DNA of 64,000 nt from Halovenus rubra (GCF_026586665.1 NZ_JAODIY010000004.1:366120-430119); one strand, 5' to 3'. Shown: positions 25,357 through 34,630, counted from the first letter of the stretch. Notes: generated by a model not told the origin, from the sequence alone. Numbers and translations are program-made.

Positions 25357-26145
25357 ATGAACGGAATGACCGAGGCTATCGGTAATTTTGTACAGCGGTT
25401 CACGACGACACGCGACCTTGAGGTCTCTGAAATGACAACAGAAACACATCCAGTTCCGACCTCAGTCTCAGTTGATGCGGTCAATGGCTCTGTCTCAGTC
25501 ATAGGGTCGGAACGCGACGATGTACAACTCAAGTACACCAAGCATGGACCGTCCGAGGCAAAGCTAGATGAGCTAAAAGTTCACACAATCACAGAGAGTG
25601 GGCAACTACAGGTGACAGTCAGCTACCCTGGAAATTCACCCGGAAAGGTCGATATCGAACTGTGTGTCCCATGCGAGCTAAAAGTATCACACGTGAGCAC
25701 GACAAACGGCCGAATTGACCTACAGGATATCGACGGAAATCCACGGTTACGGACGCAAAACGGTGAAATAACCGTCAGTGGCTGTAGCGGGTATGTTGAT
25801 GCCGAAACGACAAACGGTAGTATCAGTATTGAGGACACAGACGGCGTCGACCATGCGAAGTCAGTCAACGGGAAAATCGGACTCGACCTTTGCTCGGTTC
25901 GACAGGACACTGTTATCAAAAGCTCGTCTGGACAAATTGAGGTGCGCACAGGTGAGATTGATGTTGCAGTTACAATTAGTACCAAAGTCGGTGTTATCGA
26001 CGCACCGATTTTCGACAAGCAGCCGACTGGCGTTGGACACGTTTCGGTTGAGGACGAACTTGGCTCAGCCCAGCATTCCCTAGATATCTCGAACTCAGTT
26101 GGAAGTATTCGGTTTGAATCGCTTGAATCTACCAAAACCGCCTGA
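25357..26145 (+). CDS. DUF4097-type beta-helix protein
   Basis: 262 residues made of repeating short beta strands of the DUF4097 / putative adhesin type. The motif T-x-N-G-x-I recurs (VNGSVSV, TTNGRIDL, TQNGEITVSG, TTNGSISIED, SVNGKIGLD, SSSGQIEVRTG), predicting a solenoid of about nine rungs. There is no signal peptide or TM, so it is probably cytoplasmic, as for many DUF4097 proteins. The start could be the Met at residue 4. Upstream, a TATA-like ATTTATATAAG (25286-25296) may serve it. Function unknown. Confidence 0.75.
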   Translation: MNGMTEAIGNFVQRFTTTRDLEVSEMTTETHPVPTSVSVDAVNGSVSVIGSERDDVQLKYTKHGPSEAKLDELKVHTITESGQLQVTVSYPGNSPGKVDIELCVPCELKVSHVSTTNGRIDLQDIDGNPRLRTQNGEITVSGCSGYVDAETTNGSISIEDTDGVDHAKSVNGKIGLDLCSVRQDTVIKSSSGQIEVRTGEIDVAVTISTKVGVIDAPIFDKQPTGVGHVSVEDELGSAQHSLDISNSVGSIRFESLESTKTA

Positions 26146-26243
26146 GTTTCCTCCTTCAAGCGAATTAATACAGTGTACGCTCGTGTCCTACCTCTGTCAG
26201 TTACGCGCTAGTAGTATGAGTATGGTTCACATTGATAAAGTAG

Positions 26244-26252
26244 TTTTAATAC
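26244..26252 (+). promoter_or_regulatory. TATA-like element before the small Cys-pair frame
   Basis: TTTTAATAC lies about 40 bases before the ATG at 26290 and 95 before the one at 26346. Suggestive only. Confidence 0.3.
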
Positions 26253-26345
26253 GGTAACGCACCCAGGAATTGGTGAGGCAACGCAGACAATGACTGATAT
26301 CCGCTACTACGTGACTCATCTTCTTGTGTCAAGAGTCACACCACT

Positions 26346-26444
26346 ATGTGGCGGATATATGGCTCCGGTAAGCCATACTCCGGGCATTGCTGGAAATGCG
26401 ATGCCACGGAAGCTTCTGGCTGCACGTTTTGCTCCATAACCTGA
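26346..26444 (+). CDS. Candidate 32-residue zinc-binding microprotein
   Basis: ATG to TGA encodes MWRIYGSGKPYSGHC, then WKCDATEASGCTFCSIT. This is two Cys pairs (C-x2-C, nine residues, C-x2-C), a complete zinc-ribbon ligand set in a tiny protein. Small zinc-finger proteins are common in haloarchaea. An overlapping frame (ATG 26290 to TAA 26437, 49 residues) lacks this logic. The following bases, one frame shifted, continue as a basic segment and a hydrophobic stretch (LWLGVLLLIVG) up to 26565, so a frameshifted longer zinc-ribbon/TM protein is also possible. Confidence 0.4.
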   Translation: MWRIYGSGKPYSGHCWKCDATEASGCTFCSIT

Positions 26445-26572
26445 CCCCCACGCGGACTACCCGCTCGGGAGGGGAACAAGGGGCTCGCCTGGTCTGACCT
26501 TGCTTAAGTACAGACGAGGACGACTCTGGCTTGGTGTATTGTTGCTAATCGTTGGTAAGTAACCGGAAATAT

Positions 26573-26854
26573 ATGTCAGCTACAATAGATACAGACCAAT
26601 TGACGCGGGTCGAAGTAACGGTAACAGTTCGTGTCCCTGAGCACGACGAAGTCGACCTGATGACAGGTGCACAGCAGCGTCTCGCAGCAGTTGATACTGT
26701 ACAAAACGTCAGTATCGAAGAGCTGCGAGGGATAAACCCACGCCTCGGTGCGACGGTCGTTATCGTCGAAACCGCTTTGCAGACAGCACAGCCAGTTGCG
26801 GTATACAAATCACTAACTGAAACTGTCGGAATCGAAACCCAATCAAGGAAGTGA
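26573..26854 (+). CDS. Small conserved-looking protein, unknown function
   Basis: 93 residues starting MSATIDTDQLTRVEVTVTVRVPEHDEVD. It alternates beta strands and a helix (MTGAQQRLAAVDTVQNVSIEELRG, then LGATVVIVETALQT), which resembles a small ferredoxin-like or ACT-like alpha/beta sandwich. No catalytic or DNA-binding motif. The start is the ATG; a TTG at 26552 would add seven residues. It is tail-to-tail with the DUF7344 gene. Confidence 0.6.
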   Translation: MSATIDTDQLTRVEVTVTVRVPEHDEVDLMTGAQQRLAAVDTVQNVSIEELRGINPRLGATVVIVETALQTAQPVAVYKSLTETVGIETQSRK

Positions 26855-26874
26855 ACACGACAGATAGTCAGCCT

Positions 26875-27453
26875 TTAGCGCAGTTCCGGCGGCTTTTCAT
26901 GTTCTCCGAGGTGCATCTCGGTGCGGTTGATGTGTGTGTGAGCCAGTGCCGTGACAGTGAATGTTATCAATACAAACACTGCTAACGCAACGCCTGGAAA
27001 TATATCGAAGTTGGACAACAATATTGCAGCAAGTAGAAGAACAACAGCGTCCACCGCAGAAAGGAACAAATAGAATGAACTCCACGGAATATCATTCCCG
27101 GCAACTAGTTCGAAATAGATATCCACCTCTTCAGCTGCGGGGGTAAGTGACGCAACACCTTCTCTGTCATCAAAATCAACAACGCCGATGTCGTCCATCC
27201 GCGGTAGATGTACTTGTTGCAATGATGTGTACACACGCTTGCGCTGGTCGTATGTCACCTCTTCCCATTCAACATCATTTTCCCATGCAGCGATCTGTTC
27301 AGATAGCTCCCCAAGCTCAGCATCTTCCCCGTTCTTTTTCAGGTAGTGGAGTGTGTACCGACGACGATGATTACTCAACAACTTGAAATAGTCATCGTAA
27401 TCAATTGATTCTGGGGACGAATCCGAGTTACCTGAATTAGTTTTCGTACTCAT
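26875..27453 (-). CDS. DUF7344 winged-helix membrane protein
   Basis: 192 residues. Residues 20-110 are the haloarchaeal DUF7344 winged-helix domain: YFKLLSNHRRRYTLHYLKKNG, then AAWENDVEWEEVTYDQRKRVYTSLQQVHLPRMDDIGVVDFD, recognisable by the R-x-V-Y-T-S-L-x-Q-x-H-L-P motif. Two hydrophobic helices near the C terminus (about 125-145 and 150-170) anchor it in the membrane. Presumed DNA-binding regulator of surface genes, by family and context. Paralogue of the protein at 38986. Confidence 0.85.
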   Translation of the reverse strand: MSTKTNSGNSDSSPESIDYDDYFKLLSNHRRRYTLHYLKKNGEDAELGELSEQIAAWENDVEWEEVTYDQRKRVYTSLQQVHLPRMDDIGVVDFDDREGVASLTPAAEEVDIYFELVAGNDIPWSSFYLFLSAVDAVVLLLAAILLSNFDIFPGVALAVFVLITFTVTALAHTHINRTEMHLGEHEKPPELR

Positions 27454-28020
27454 ACTATGTGCCTTGGTGGCCGTCAGTGCTGGTATCCCCACCATGGGGC
27501 ATCTCTTTACTGTTTGACTATGCCTCATTCATTGTTAATTAGCTGATATTGGTCCTAGTTAAGTGTGAGTTAGTTCCATTAAACAGACTTTTTCATGTCT
27601 TTGTACATACCATATCGGCTACGTTAACAACACTGTTATTTAAAACATTCTAAATAGTGGTTATACCCATCTCTGAGAGCAAACTAACCTACAGCAGTAA
27701 TTTTGCTGGGCTAAAAACCTCAAACAGTTTGGTGGATAATACCGGTATAATACCGCCAAGAACTGCTATTTCAGAGTGTCTCATCTCTTGTTCAGGTTGC
27801 TGTTTATCTCTGTAACTAGGTGGTACTTTAGAACGCAGAATGTGTTCGTAATCCCGCAACTACATTAAAACAGTTATGCTTGAAATTTGATATTATCTGG
27901 GACTTCAAGAAAATACTGAAGCTGAACAGAAACGCTACATGGAGTCCAACTACCAGCGGCGTCAGGCCCTCTCTCATACTAAAACAAATATTCGCTGCTA
28001 CTGAGCTAAACTGTCGCTAC
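27454..28020. other. Long AT-rich intergenic region
   Basis: About 570 bases without a credible gene or RNA. It is conspicuously AT-rich and serves as the divergent upstream region of the DUF7344 gene (left) and the HalX regulator (right). Confidence 0.5.
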
Positions 28021-28030
28021 TTATTTATAA
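28021..28030 (+). promoter_or_regulatory. TATA box of the HalX regulator gene
   Basis: TTATTTATAA is centred about 33 bases before the ATG at 28059, a classic haloarchaeal near-leaderless arrangement. Confidence 0.6.
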
Positions 28031-28058
28031 CATTGAAAGAAACCAGCAAACACAAAAA

Positions 28059-28637
28059 ATGAGTTCAAACACCCGAGTGCTCATCGTTGAAGACCAGGAA
28101 GATGTCGCACAAGTGTATGCAAATATTTTAGAGACGGAGTATGAGGTACTAACAGCCCACTCGGGAGAGAAAGCGGTTGAGCTCATCGACGACACAGCTG
28201 ATATTCTGCTACTGGACCGCCGTCTTCCGGGTATGTCTGGCGATGAAGTGCTTGAAGAGATCAACAAGAACGAGCTCGGCTGCAAAGTGGTGATGGTGAC
28301 TGCAGTTGAACCGGACGTAGAAATCGTCGAGATGGATTTCGACGAATACCTTGTTAAACCAGTCAGAGAAGAGAAGATAACCGAGGTCGTTGAAAAAATG
28401 CTCGCGAGGAAAGAACATGATGTACAACTACAAGAGATGTTTGCTCTTGCAGAGAAACTCGCGACCCTCGAAGCAAAACTTGATATTGAGCAATTAAATA
28501 ACAGTGAGGAGTATCAGGAACTCCGAAACGAGTTTGCAACCCTACAGGAGTCTGTTGCAATCCCTGAATCCGATAGTGACCCGTATCTTGATGCAACCCG
28601 TGAGAAAATTCGAGCGTTGTTGGCTACCCGAGAGTAA
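28059..28637 (+). CDS. Response regulator, receiver + HalX domain
   Basis: 192 residues. The receiver domain has VEDQED (acidic pocket), phosphoacceptor Asp53 in LLLDRRLPG, Thr81 in VMVTA and Lys100 in YLVKP, all intact. The C-terminal helical HalX region runs from about 115 to 192 (LAEKLATLEAKLDIEQ, SEEYQELRNEFATLQ). The paralogue at 5369 shares the LLDRR-P-x-x-SGDEVL and C-K/R-VVMVTAV motifs. An orphan regulator at the left edge of the surface-protein region. A HalX output to the DUF1102 genes is conceivable but unproven. Confidence 0.92.
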   Translation: MSSNTRVLIVEDQEDVAQVYANILETEYEVLTAHSGEKAVELIDDTADILLLDRRLPGMSGDEVLEEINKNELGCKVVMVTAVEPDVEIVEMDFDEYLVKPVREEKITEVVEKMLARKEHDVQLQEMFALAEKLATLEAKLDIEQLNNSEEYQELRNEFATLQESVAIPESDSDPYLDATREKIRALLATRE

Positions 28638-28821
28638 CGCAGAGTCTTCCTGAACTAACGTAGAACGATATTTAGACTTCATTCTCACCGTTGATGACTG
28701 CCGAGTACAGCCCAAGAGAACCAGTTCTGTGAATATCTATAGCTCAGGCAGAATAATACCATATAGGCGGGAACCCTTATCGTGACAGTAGATAGCCTCA
28801 GGTCGACTGATCATTACAAGT

Positions 28822-29766
28822 ATGAAACGAATTGTGCTTACACTTACTGTACTTCTCGCTCTCGGATTGATACTTTTCCCGACAGTCGGCTTTCCACTCA
28901 GTATGGACAGTGGTCCCGACCCCGTAGAAGAAATTAGTCATCTAGAAATGATGCCAAGCGACGGGGCGAATGGCGCCTACGCTGTGTTCACTCCACAAGG
29001 GAAACTGCATCTCAACTTCTCGACTGCAAAACAGCAACAGGCCGGCACCGGAATAAATAATGATACGGTTACATATATCCATAATGTATTCAAAATTGCA
29101 AACGTAGATAACTCGTCAGTCCCAGTCTGGGTTGAATTAGAAGCCAACGACGTTGCAGTCGAATTTTATCGGTCATCTGACCCTACTGCATCAATTCAAG
29201 GAGAATCCAACGCAGTCCAAGTAAACGGGAACGACAATCAGCAGGTAGGTGTGCTCATCGATACAACAGGTAAGCAGATTCCAGAGTCGTTCACGTTCAC
29301 CGTGTACTCTAAGGCCGAAGACGACGAAAGTGAAGACGAGACACCGACTGAACAAGACCCAGTGACTGCTCCAAGCGAAGAGACACCGGTCGAAGAAACG
29401 CCCACAGATAACACACCAGACGAAGGCGGAGACGAGACTTCGGATGATGAAACGCCATCAAGCGAAACGCCGACCCAAAGTACCCCGTCGGAAACCGATC
29501 AGGGAGAGGGTGGGTCCGGAACAACCACGATAACACCGACACCAACGCAGACAGCAGAGCCTGGTGCAGGCGGAGCGCAACCTGATGGTGGCGACGATCA
29601 AGATACCGATGGTACTGAACAAGAAGGCGAAGTCATTGATCCCACCGACGACGGTCTCGGTGCAATCTTGGGCGGTCCCCTGTCCAATACACTGTGGTTG
29701 CTGCTTGTTGCTGCTGTTCTTGGCGTGGTCGGGTTCGCAGGGCTACGTAGGTGGGCAAGGAATTAA
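28822..29766 (+). CDS. DUF1102-related exported protein with Gly-Gly/TM/Arg C-terminal tail
   Basis: 314 residues. The signal peptide MKRIVLTLTVLLALGLILFP lacks a Tat RR. A globular domain of DUF1102 type follows (DGANGAYAVFTPQGKLHL, TYIHNVFKIANVDNSSVPVWVE), spanning about 30-165. Then comes a roughly 95-residue acidic, Thr/Pro/Glu-rich spacer (ETPVEETPTDNTP type) likely to be glycosylated. The C terminus is tripartite: AILGGPLSN, a hydrophobic helix and RRWARN. This resembles sorting tails such as GlyGly-CTERM. The rhomboid protease gene begins 33 bases after the stop codon. Confidence 0.8.
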   Translation: MKRIVLTLTVLLALGLILFPTVGFPLSMDSGPDPVEEISHLEMMPSDGANGAYAVFTPQGKLHLNFSTAKQQQAGTGINNDTVTYIHNVFKIANVDNSSVPVWVELEANDVAVEFYRSSDPTASIQGESNAVQVNGNDNQQVGVLIDTTGKQIPESFTFTVYSKAEDDESEDETPTEQDPVTAPSEETPVEETPTDNTPDEGGDETSDDETPSSETPTQSTPSETDQGEGGSGTTTITPTPTQTAEPGAGGAQPDGGDDQDTDGTEQEGEVIDPTDDGLGAILGGPLSNTLWLLLVAAVLGVVGFAGLRRWARN

Positions 29767-29798
29767 CTCACAGCAGTTCGGACAGCCAAACGGTCACG

Positions 29799-30641
29799 AT
29801 GGAAAACCATGTACCGGGTGGTTCAGAGGACTTCTCGTGGAAAATCAAGGCTGATGTTCAGTTTGTTGATCTCCTACTCCTTGGTAGCGTTCCAGTGGTC
29901 TTGTGCCTCGTCTTTTTTCTTCCCGAAGGACAACGGAGCCAGTTGGTTTTTGAGGTCGATAACCCGTCGATACTGACTGCGTTTACTGCCTCGTATGTTC
30001 ATTTGACTGAGTCTCATCTCACCGGCAACGTAGCAGTCTACCTTGTTGTAGCACCAATGTACTATCTCGTGTGCGTGTTGAGCGACCGACGGCCGCTGTT
30101 TTGGTATACGACTGTCGTTGTGCTCAGCGTCTTTCCATTTGCACTGGCTACAATGCAACTGTCTTTCCTTACTAAGCGGACTGTGTTAGGGTTCTCGGGA
30201 ATTAACGCAGCGTTTGCTGGCTTGCTTTGTTTTGCCGTTGTCCGCTATACGGGTGATGTACTTTCAAAACGGTTGAGCCATCATTACTCACCGGTCTTGC
30301 TCTTTGTTGTCTTTGGGATCGTTACACTGGTCTCGCTGCCAGATCGAGCTTGGCGAACTGAGCTGGCAATACTCTCTTTTACACTCGCTGGCCTGTATCT
30401 CGGGTTCCTCCTTCGCCAAAGTGGGATACCGACGATTGGTGATGTTCGGGAAGCCCTCGACAGTCCAGGATATGTCGAACTTGCGGGTAGCTCTCTTGGA
30501 ATTGTTCTCGTTTATCCGTTTGTTGCCTTCCAGCCGAAGATGGCTGTTGAGGGAGGGGCCCTTGATATCTATATTCATCTACTCGGGTTCGCTCTTGGAT
30601 TCATTGTTGTCTATATTTTCGTTACTGTTACTGAGGAGTAA
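29799..30641 (+). CDS. Rhomboid-family intramembrane serine protease
   Basis: 280 residues with seven or more hydrophobic helices. The rhomboid signature is intact: H68-x4-H73-x3-N77 in VHLTESHLTGNVAVYL, nucleophile Ser133 in GFSGINAAFAG, and catalytic His260 in IHLLGFALGF. Rhomboids cut transmembrane helices of other proteins. It is 32 bases downstream of the DUF1102 protein with a Gly-Gly tail, probably co-transcribed, which makes that protein the likely substrate. The start MENHVPGG is preferred over one inside the upstream gene. Confidence 0.85.
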   Translation: MENHVPGGSEDFSWKIKADVQFVDLLLLGSVPVVLCLVFFLPEGQRSQLVFEVDNPSILTAFTASYVHLTESHLTGNVAVYLVVAPMYYLVCVLSDRRPLFWYTTVVVLSVFPFALATMQLSFLTKRTVLGFSGINAAFAGLLCFAVVRYTGDVLSKRLSHHYSPVLLFVVFGIVTLVSLPDRAWRTELAILSFTLAGLYLGFLLRQSGIPTIGDVREALDSPGYVELAGSSLGIVLVYPFVAFQPKMAVEGGALDIYIHLLGFALGFIVVYIFVTVTEE

Positions 30642-31141
30642 TTATCACACAGGACTCACAACGCGAACGTTCCTGATACGGGTAAAACAGGGTGTAATAG
30701 TAATTCTGTTCAAACACCTCCACGAGGACAGTGTCGTTGTCATGGCTCTTTGGGCTGATTTTCTAAGCAACATGTAGAGTCTGAGCGAGACAGTCTGCGT
30801 CAAAATAAGTCTCTACAAAAACACCCAACAGCGGGCAATTGTCTAAAGATTTTATGTAATTAAGTTATAATGTACAGAAACACACTGTGATGATTATATA
30901 TGTCTATTATACGGAGCCAGAAACCGGAAACACACATCTAAGGCCGCCTACCGTATTTTGCGACGGTTACTACACCACCGGCTTATCGCATTGTATGCTT
31001 AGTTTGCGATGTTGGCCGTCCGATCAGGAATAGCCAGAGCGTAATGGCCAATTGTTCATCGTAATCACGAGACGAGGAACTGCCTATTCAGGGGCTGTAA
31101 GATGGTTTTTCACCCAGTCCATAGCTAAGTGTGTATCATGC
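30642..31141. other. AT-rich intergenic region upstream of the subtilase
   Basis: No gene with plausible codon use was seen. It contains A/T blocks such as GATTATATATG near 30893-30903 that could be promoter elements for the downstream subtilase, implying a leader of over 250 bases. Confidence 0.4.
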
Positions 31142-31170
31142 ATGGTAAACCATAGCCCTCGCCACGAGGG
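31142..31170 (+). promoter_or_regulatory. Two adjacent perfect inverted repeats in the subtilase leader
   Basis: ATGGT-AA-ACCAT (31142-31153) is followed two bases later by CCCTCG-CCA-CGAGGG (31156-31170), ending 26 bases before the subtilase ATG. They could form two hairpins in the mRNA leader or an operator at the promoter. Confidence 0.55.
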
Positions 31171-31196
31171 TGCAATCTGGCAGATAGAACTCAAAC

Positions 31197-34100
31197 ATGA
31201 GTAAAAGCGAAATCACAACGAAGTTGTTTGCCATCGCTTTCGCGGTGGTTATGGCGCTGTCGATGGTGAGCATGGGTGCTGCATCCATCGGTGCGCAGAC
31301 AACAACAGACGACGTAGATGTACAGAATTTTGAAGACGTAGAGATCTCTACTGATCTGCAAGACACAGCAGATTCAAATGAAGTCGTCGAGGCAATCGTC
31401 CGGTTCGATTCGATTGACGTGGACGCGTTGCCGACTGGCAACCACGATGCAGTCGTTGGGCAGCTCAAATCGCACGCGGACCGCACACAGGAACGGTTCA
31501 AAGCGTGGGCTAGCCAGAACGACGCAGTTTCTGTTGAAGGAAGTCTCTGGATCACGAACGCTGCAGTGGTCAAGATCCGGACCAGCGAGGTCAGCCTCGA
31601 CGACCTCGCCGACCAGCCTGGTGTCACACGCATCCACGAGAACCACCAGTATTCGCTCCCTGAGGTTCAGGAAGGCGATGCCCCAGCTAACCAGGACGTA
31701 ACCTACGGCCTCGACCAGATGAACGCGACCGAAGTCTGGGACATGGGTATCACTGGCGAGGGTGCCGACGTGGCCATCCTCGATACTGGTGTTGCAGGTG
31801 ACCACCCGGACATCGACATTGCTCCGGAACGCTTCGTCGAAATCGATGAAGACGGTAACCCAGTCGATGTTGATCCGTACGACTCCGCAGACCACGGTAC
31901 GCACGTGAGTGGTACCGCAACCGGTAGCGCCAACCCTGATGGTGGCACGGCTTACGGTGTTGCGCCTGATGCTACTCTCTGGCACGGCCTGACGATTCCG
32001 GGCGGTGGCGGCTCTTTCGTGCAGGTTGCTGGTGGTATGGAGTGGGCTGCAAACCAGTCTGAAATTGATGTTGTCGGCATGAGCCTCGGTGCAGAGGGTT
32101 ACCTCCCTGACCTGATCGAGGCAGCGGAGAACATCCGTGAATCCGGAAAGATTCTGACCGCATCGATCGGCAACGCTGGTCAGGATACCAGTGGTTCCCC
32201 CGGTAACTACTACTCGTCTTTCGCTAGCGGTGCTGTCGACTCTGACGGCAACCTGGCGGGTTTCTCGAGTGGTGAAACAATCAACACTCAGGAAGACTTC
32301 GGGGACGATGCCCCCAATTACTGGCCTGATGAGTACGTCCAGCCAAACGCCGCTGCAGCCGGTGTCGACGTTCTGAGTGCTGCCCCAGATGGTAGTACGC
32401 AGAGTCTGTCAGGGACTTCGATGTCCCAGCCCCACAAGGCTGGCCTCATGGCCCTGATGACATCCGCATACGGAGACGTTAACCCTGACTTGTTCAAGGA
32501 CGTTGTTCAGGAAACCGCATGGCAGCCTGACGACAGTCTTGAAGACCCGAACCAGCAGTTCGGTCACGGTATTGTTGACGCAGCAGCAGCCGTCGGACAG
32601 GTTGCCTACAACCAGTCCATCGAAGGAACCGTCTACGACACGGAAGGTAACCCGGTCGCGGGTGCCGAAGTGACCGTCGACGAGACCGGCGTCAGTACGA
32701 TGACCGGTGAAGACGGAACGTACTCGATTATCCACGAAGCCGGTACGTGGAGCGTTACGGCAGATGCGTTCGGTCACTCCCCGATGACCGAAACAGTCGA
32801 ACTAAACGAAAACGAAACCGCAACCCAGGAGTTTGACCTTGACGGCGAACTCGACCTCGAGCCTGTTGAAGGTCAACAGGAGGGTGTCGAAGCAGGTAGC
32901 ATGGTGACGGCTACGGTCAACATCGCGAATGTTGACACTGTCACCGTTAACGAAATTGCCGGCTACGAAGGTAACATGACGCTACACGTCGGCGGTGAGG
33001 AGGCCACCTTCGGTGAGCCTGTCTCCGTTGACTACAACGGCTGGAGCACAGTCGTCGAAATCGCAGTCGAAACTGAGTCCGATGTCGCTGGTGAGATCGA
33101 GCTTGAACACACCTTTGCGGGTGCAGGCGACAGTACCACCATCACGACCGGACCGACTACCGTCTTCGAAGAATACGTCAAAGTTGGTGTCGTCGGTGAA
33201 AACGGCGACGATGTCGTCAACCGGCTCAGCAGTCAGCTCGGTTCGATGTACACTTTCGACACACTGACCAGCTCCGAGGCAGTTGACGCCGCCAGCAACG
33301 CCGAATACGACGTGTACGCCATCAACTCGATGGAAGAGAATCACGTCGAAGAGTTCAACGGATACACCGCTGGAGCCACAGCAGGTGTCGTCTGGCTTGA
33401 CAATTGGGGCTCGTCCTCGAACGGTATCGAGGCCAAGTCCGCAGTTCTGGGCAACCCCAGTAGCACTAGCGACAGCTTCTCATCGCCAAACCCTGAACTC
33501 GAGATCACCTCTGACCACCCGATCTTCGAAGGTGTCGGTCAGGTTGGTGACATGTTCCAGATTCACAGCGCCTCCTTTGCGGACCACTCGTGGTTCGAGG
33601 GGTACGACGGTGACGTGATCGGTAACATCCAGGCAGGCGGCGTCGATGACGGCAGCGGTGTCGGTGTCGACGAAGAAGATAACACGATTCTGCTCTCCAC
33701 GTTCGGTAGCTCTTCGTTCGTCTCGAGCGGCGACTTCAGCGAAGAGGCAGATATGGTGCTTGCAAACGCAGTCTCGTACCTTAGCGAAGAGTCCGACGTT
33801 GAACCTGAAGCGACGCTGAGTATCGAAGATACAAACGTTTCGGTCCAGCATGCTGAAGACGAAGTGACCCTTCACGCAACTCACGAATCCGCTGCTGGAT
33901 TCCAGGCGTTCATCAACTTCGATACTGAAGCCGTCGAAATAACCAACGTTGAAGCCGCGAACATGGGTATCCAGTATGAGCTGAACAACGATGAGGGCTG
34001 GCTCTACATCTCCGGTGCAGAAGCAACTGGCCAGGAGAACCCCGAGCTTGCCCACATCTCGCTCAACGCGTCCGGACTTGACGCGAGTGAGGAAACCGCA

Positions 34101-34469
34101 CTCGAACTTGGCAGTGACAGCGTTGTCAACGACGAGATGGGTAACCAACTCCTCACTACGCTCGAGAATGGTCACATCAACGCTATCTCTCAGGAGCTTG
34201 GTGACGTCCTCGGTGACGGTGACATCCACTCCGGTGACGCTGTCGTGGTCCAGCGCTACATCGCTGGCCTCGACATCCCTGTCTCCGAAGAGATGGTCGA
34301 GACCTATGGTGACGTTGACCAGGACGGCGAAGTCACGTCTGCTGACGTGACCGCCATCCTTCAGCACATCACTGAGCCCGACCACCCAGGCTTTGCGCCT
34401 GATGAAGACTCTGATGTTCAGAGTATGACGATGGTCGTCCAGGGCCCACAGATTGGCCTAGCAGGCTAA
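31197..34469 (+). CDS. Secreted subtilase with cohesin-like and dockerin-like modules
   Basis: 1090 residues. An N-terminal export helix (9-30) is followed by an I9-like propeptide (about 55-155). The S8 protease domain (170-460) has the triad Asp196 (ILDTG), His233 (DHGTHVSGT) and Ser408 (SGTSMSQPH), with oxyanion Asn326. Next come a carboxypeptidase-regulatory-like beta domain (475-545), further beta and ThuA/glutaminase-like segments (about 545-870), a cohesin-like domain (ending near 1000; NNDEGWLYISGA) and a dockerin-like pair of Ca loops (GDVLGDGDIHSGDAV; GDVDQDGEVTSADV). Codon use is strongly biased, suggesting high expression. Tandem paralogue of the 35569 gene. Confidence 0.9.
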   Translation: MSKSEITTKLFAIAFAVVMALSMVSMGAASIGAQTTTDDVDVQNFEDVEISTDLQDTADSNEVVEAIVRFDSIDVDALPTGNHDAVVGQLKSHADRTQERFKAWASQNDAVSVEGSLWITNAAVVKIRTSEVSLDDLADQPGVTRIHENHQYSLPEVQEGDAPANQDVTYGLDQMNATEVWDMGITGEGADVAILDTGVAGDHPDIDIAPERFVEIDEDGNPVDVDPYDSADHGTHVSGTATGSANPDGGTAYGVAPDATLWHGLTIPGGGGSFVQVAGGMEWAANQSEIDVVGMSLGAEGYLPDLIEAAENIRESGKILTASIGNAGQDTSGSPGNYYSSFASGAVDSDGNLAGFSSGETINTQEDFGDDAPNYWPDEYVQPNAAAAGVDVLSAAPDGSTQSLSGTSMSQPHKAGLMALMTSAYGDVNPDLFKDVVQETAWQPDDSLEDPNQQFGHGIVDAAAAVGQVAYNQSIEGTVYDTEGNPVAGAEVTVDETGVSTMTGEDGTYSIIHEAGTWSVTADAFGHSPMTETVELNENETATQEFDLDGELDLEPVEGQQEGVEAGSMVTATVNIANVDTVTVNEIAGYEGNMTLHVGGEEATFGEPVSVDYNGWSTVVEIAVETESDVAGEIELEHTFAGAGDSTTITTGPTTVFEEYVKVGVVGENGDDVVNRLSSQLGSMYTFDTLTSSEAVDAASNAEYDVYAINSMEENHVEEFNGYTAGATAGVVWLDNWGSSSNGIEAKSAVLGNPSSTSDSFSSPNPELEITSDHPIFEGVGQVGDMFQIHSASFADHSWFEGYDGDVIGNIQAGGVDDGSGVGVDEEDNTILLSTFGSSSFVSSGDFSEEADMVLANAVSYLSEESDVEPEATLSIEDTNVSVQHAEDEVTLHATHESAAGFQAFINFDTEAVEITNVEAANMGIQYELNNDEGWLYISGAEATGQENPELAHISLNASGLDASEETALELGSDSVVNDEMGNQLLTTLENGHINAISQELGDVLGDGDIHSGDAVVVQRYIAGLDIPVSEEMVETYGDVDQDGEVTSADVTAILQHITEPDHPGFAPDEDSDVQSMTMVVQGPQIGLAG

Positions 34470-34516
34470 CGTCACTCAGCCGTTCCGAGCGTGATTGAAT
34501 CGTACGCTAACTATCT

Positions 34517-34552
34517 CCCGCCCCGTGCGGGTTTCCCCAACTCGCTTTTTTT
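34517..34552 (+). terminator. Stem-loop plus T-tract after the subtilase gene
   Basis: CCCGC-CCCGT-GCGGG (34517-34531) is followed by a T7 run (34546-34552), 47 bases past the stop codon. A second pairing, CCAACTCGC with GCGGGTTGG, brackets the T-run. Confidence 0.6.
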
Positions 34553-34630
34553 ACCATGCGGGTTGGTTTCAAGAATACTGTAGATAAATCTGTAGCTAAA
34601 TTACTTAGATTAACTCATAACTGTTTGGGA

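Noticed and set aside
27541-28020. Search for a CRISPR array, IS end or RNA gene in the AT-rich gap
   Set aside because: No regular repeat-spacer pattern, no paired inverted terminal repeats and no foldable RNA signature were found; the same negative result holds for the rest of the window apart from tRNA-Val.
33480-34385. Minus strand open frame of 301 codons opposite the first subtilase
   Set aside because: An antisense shadow made possible by the strong codon bias of the subtilase; no domain seen.
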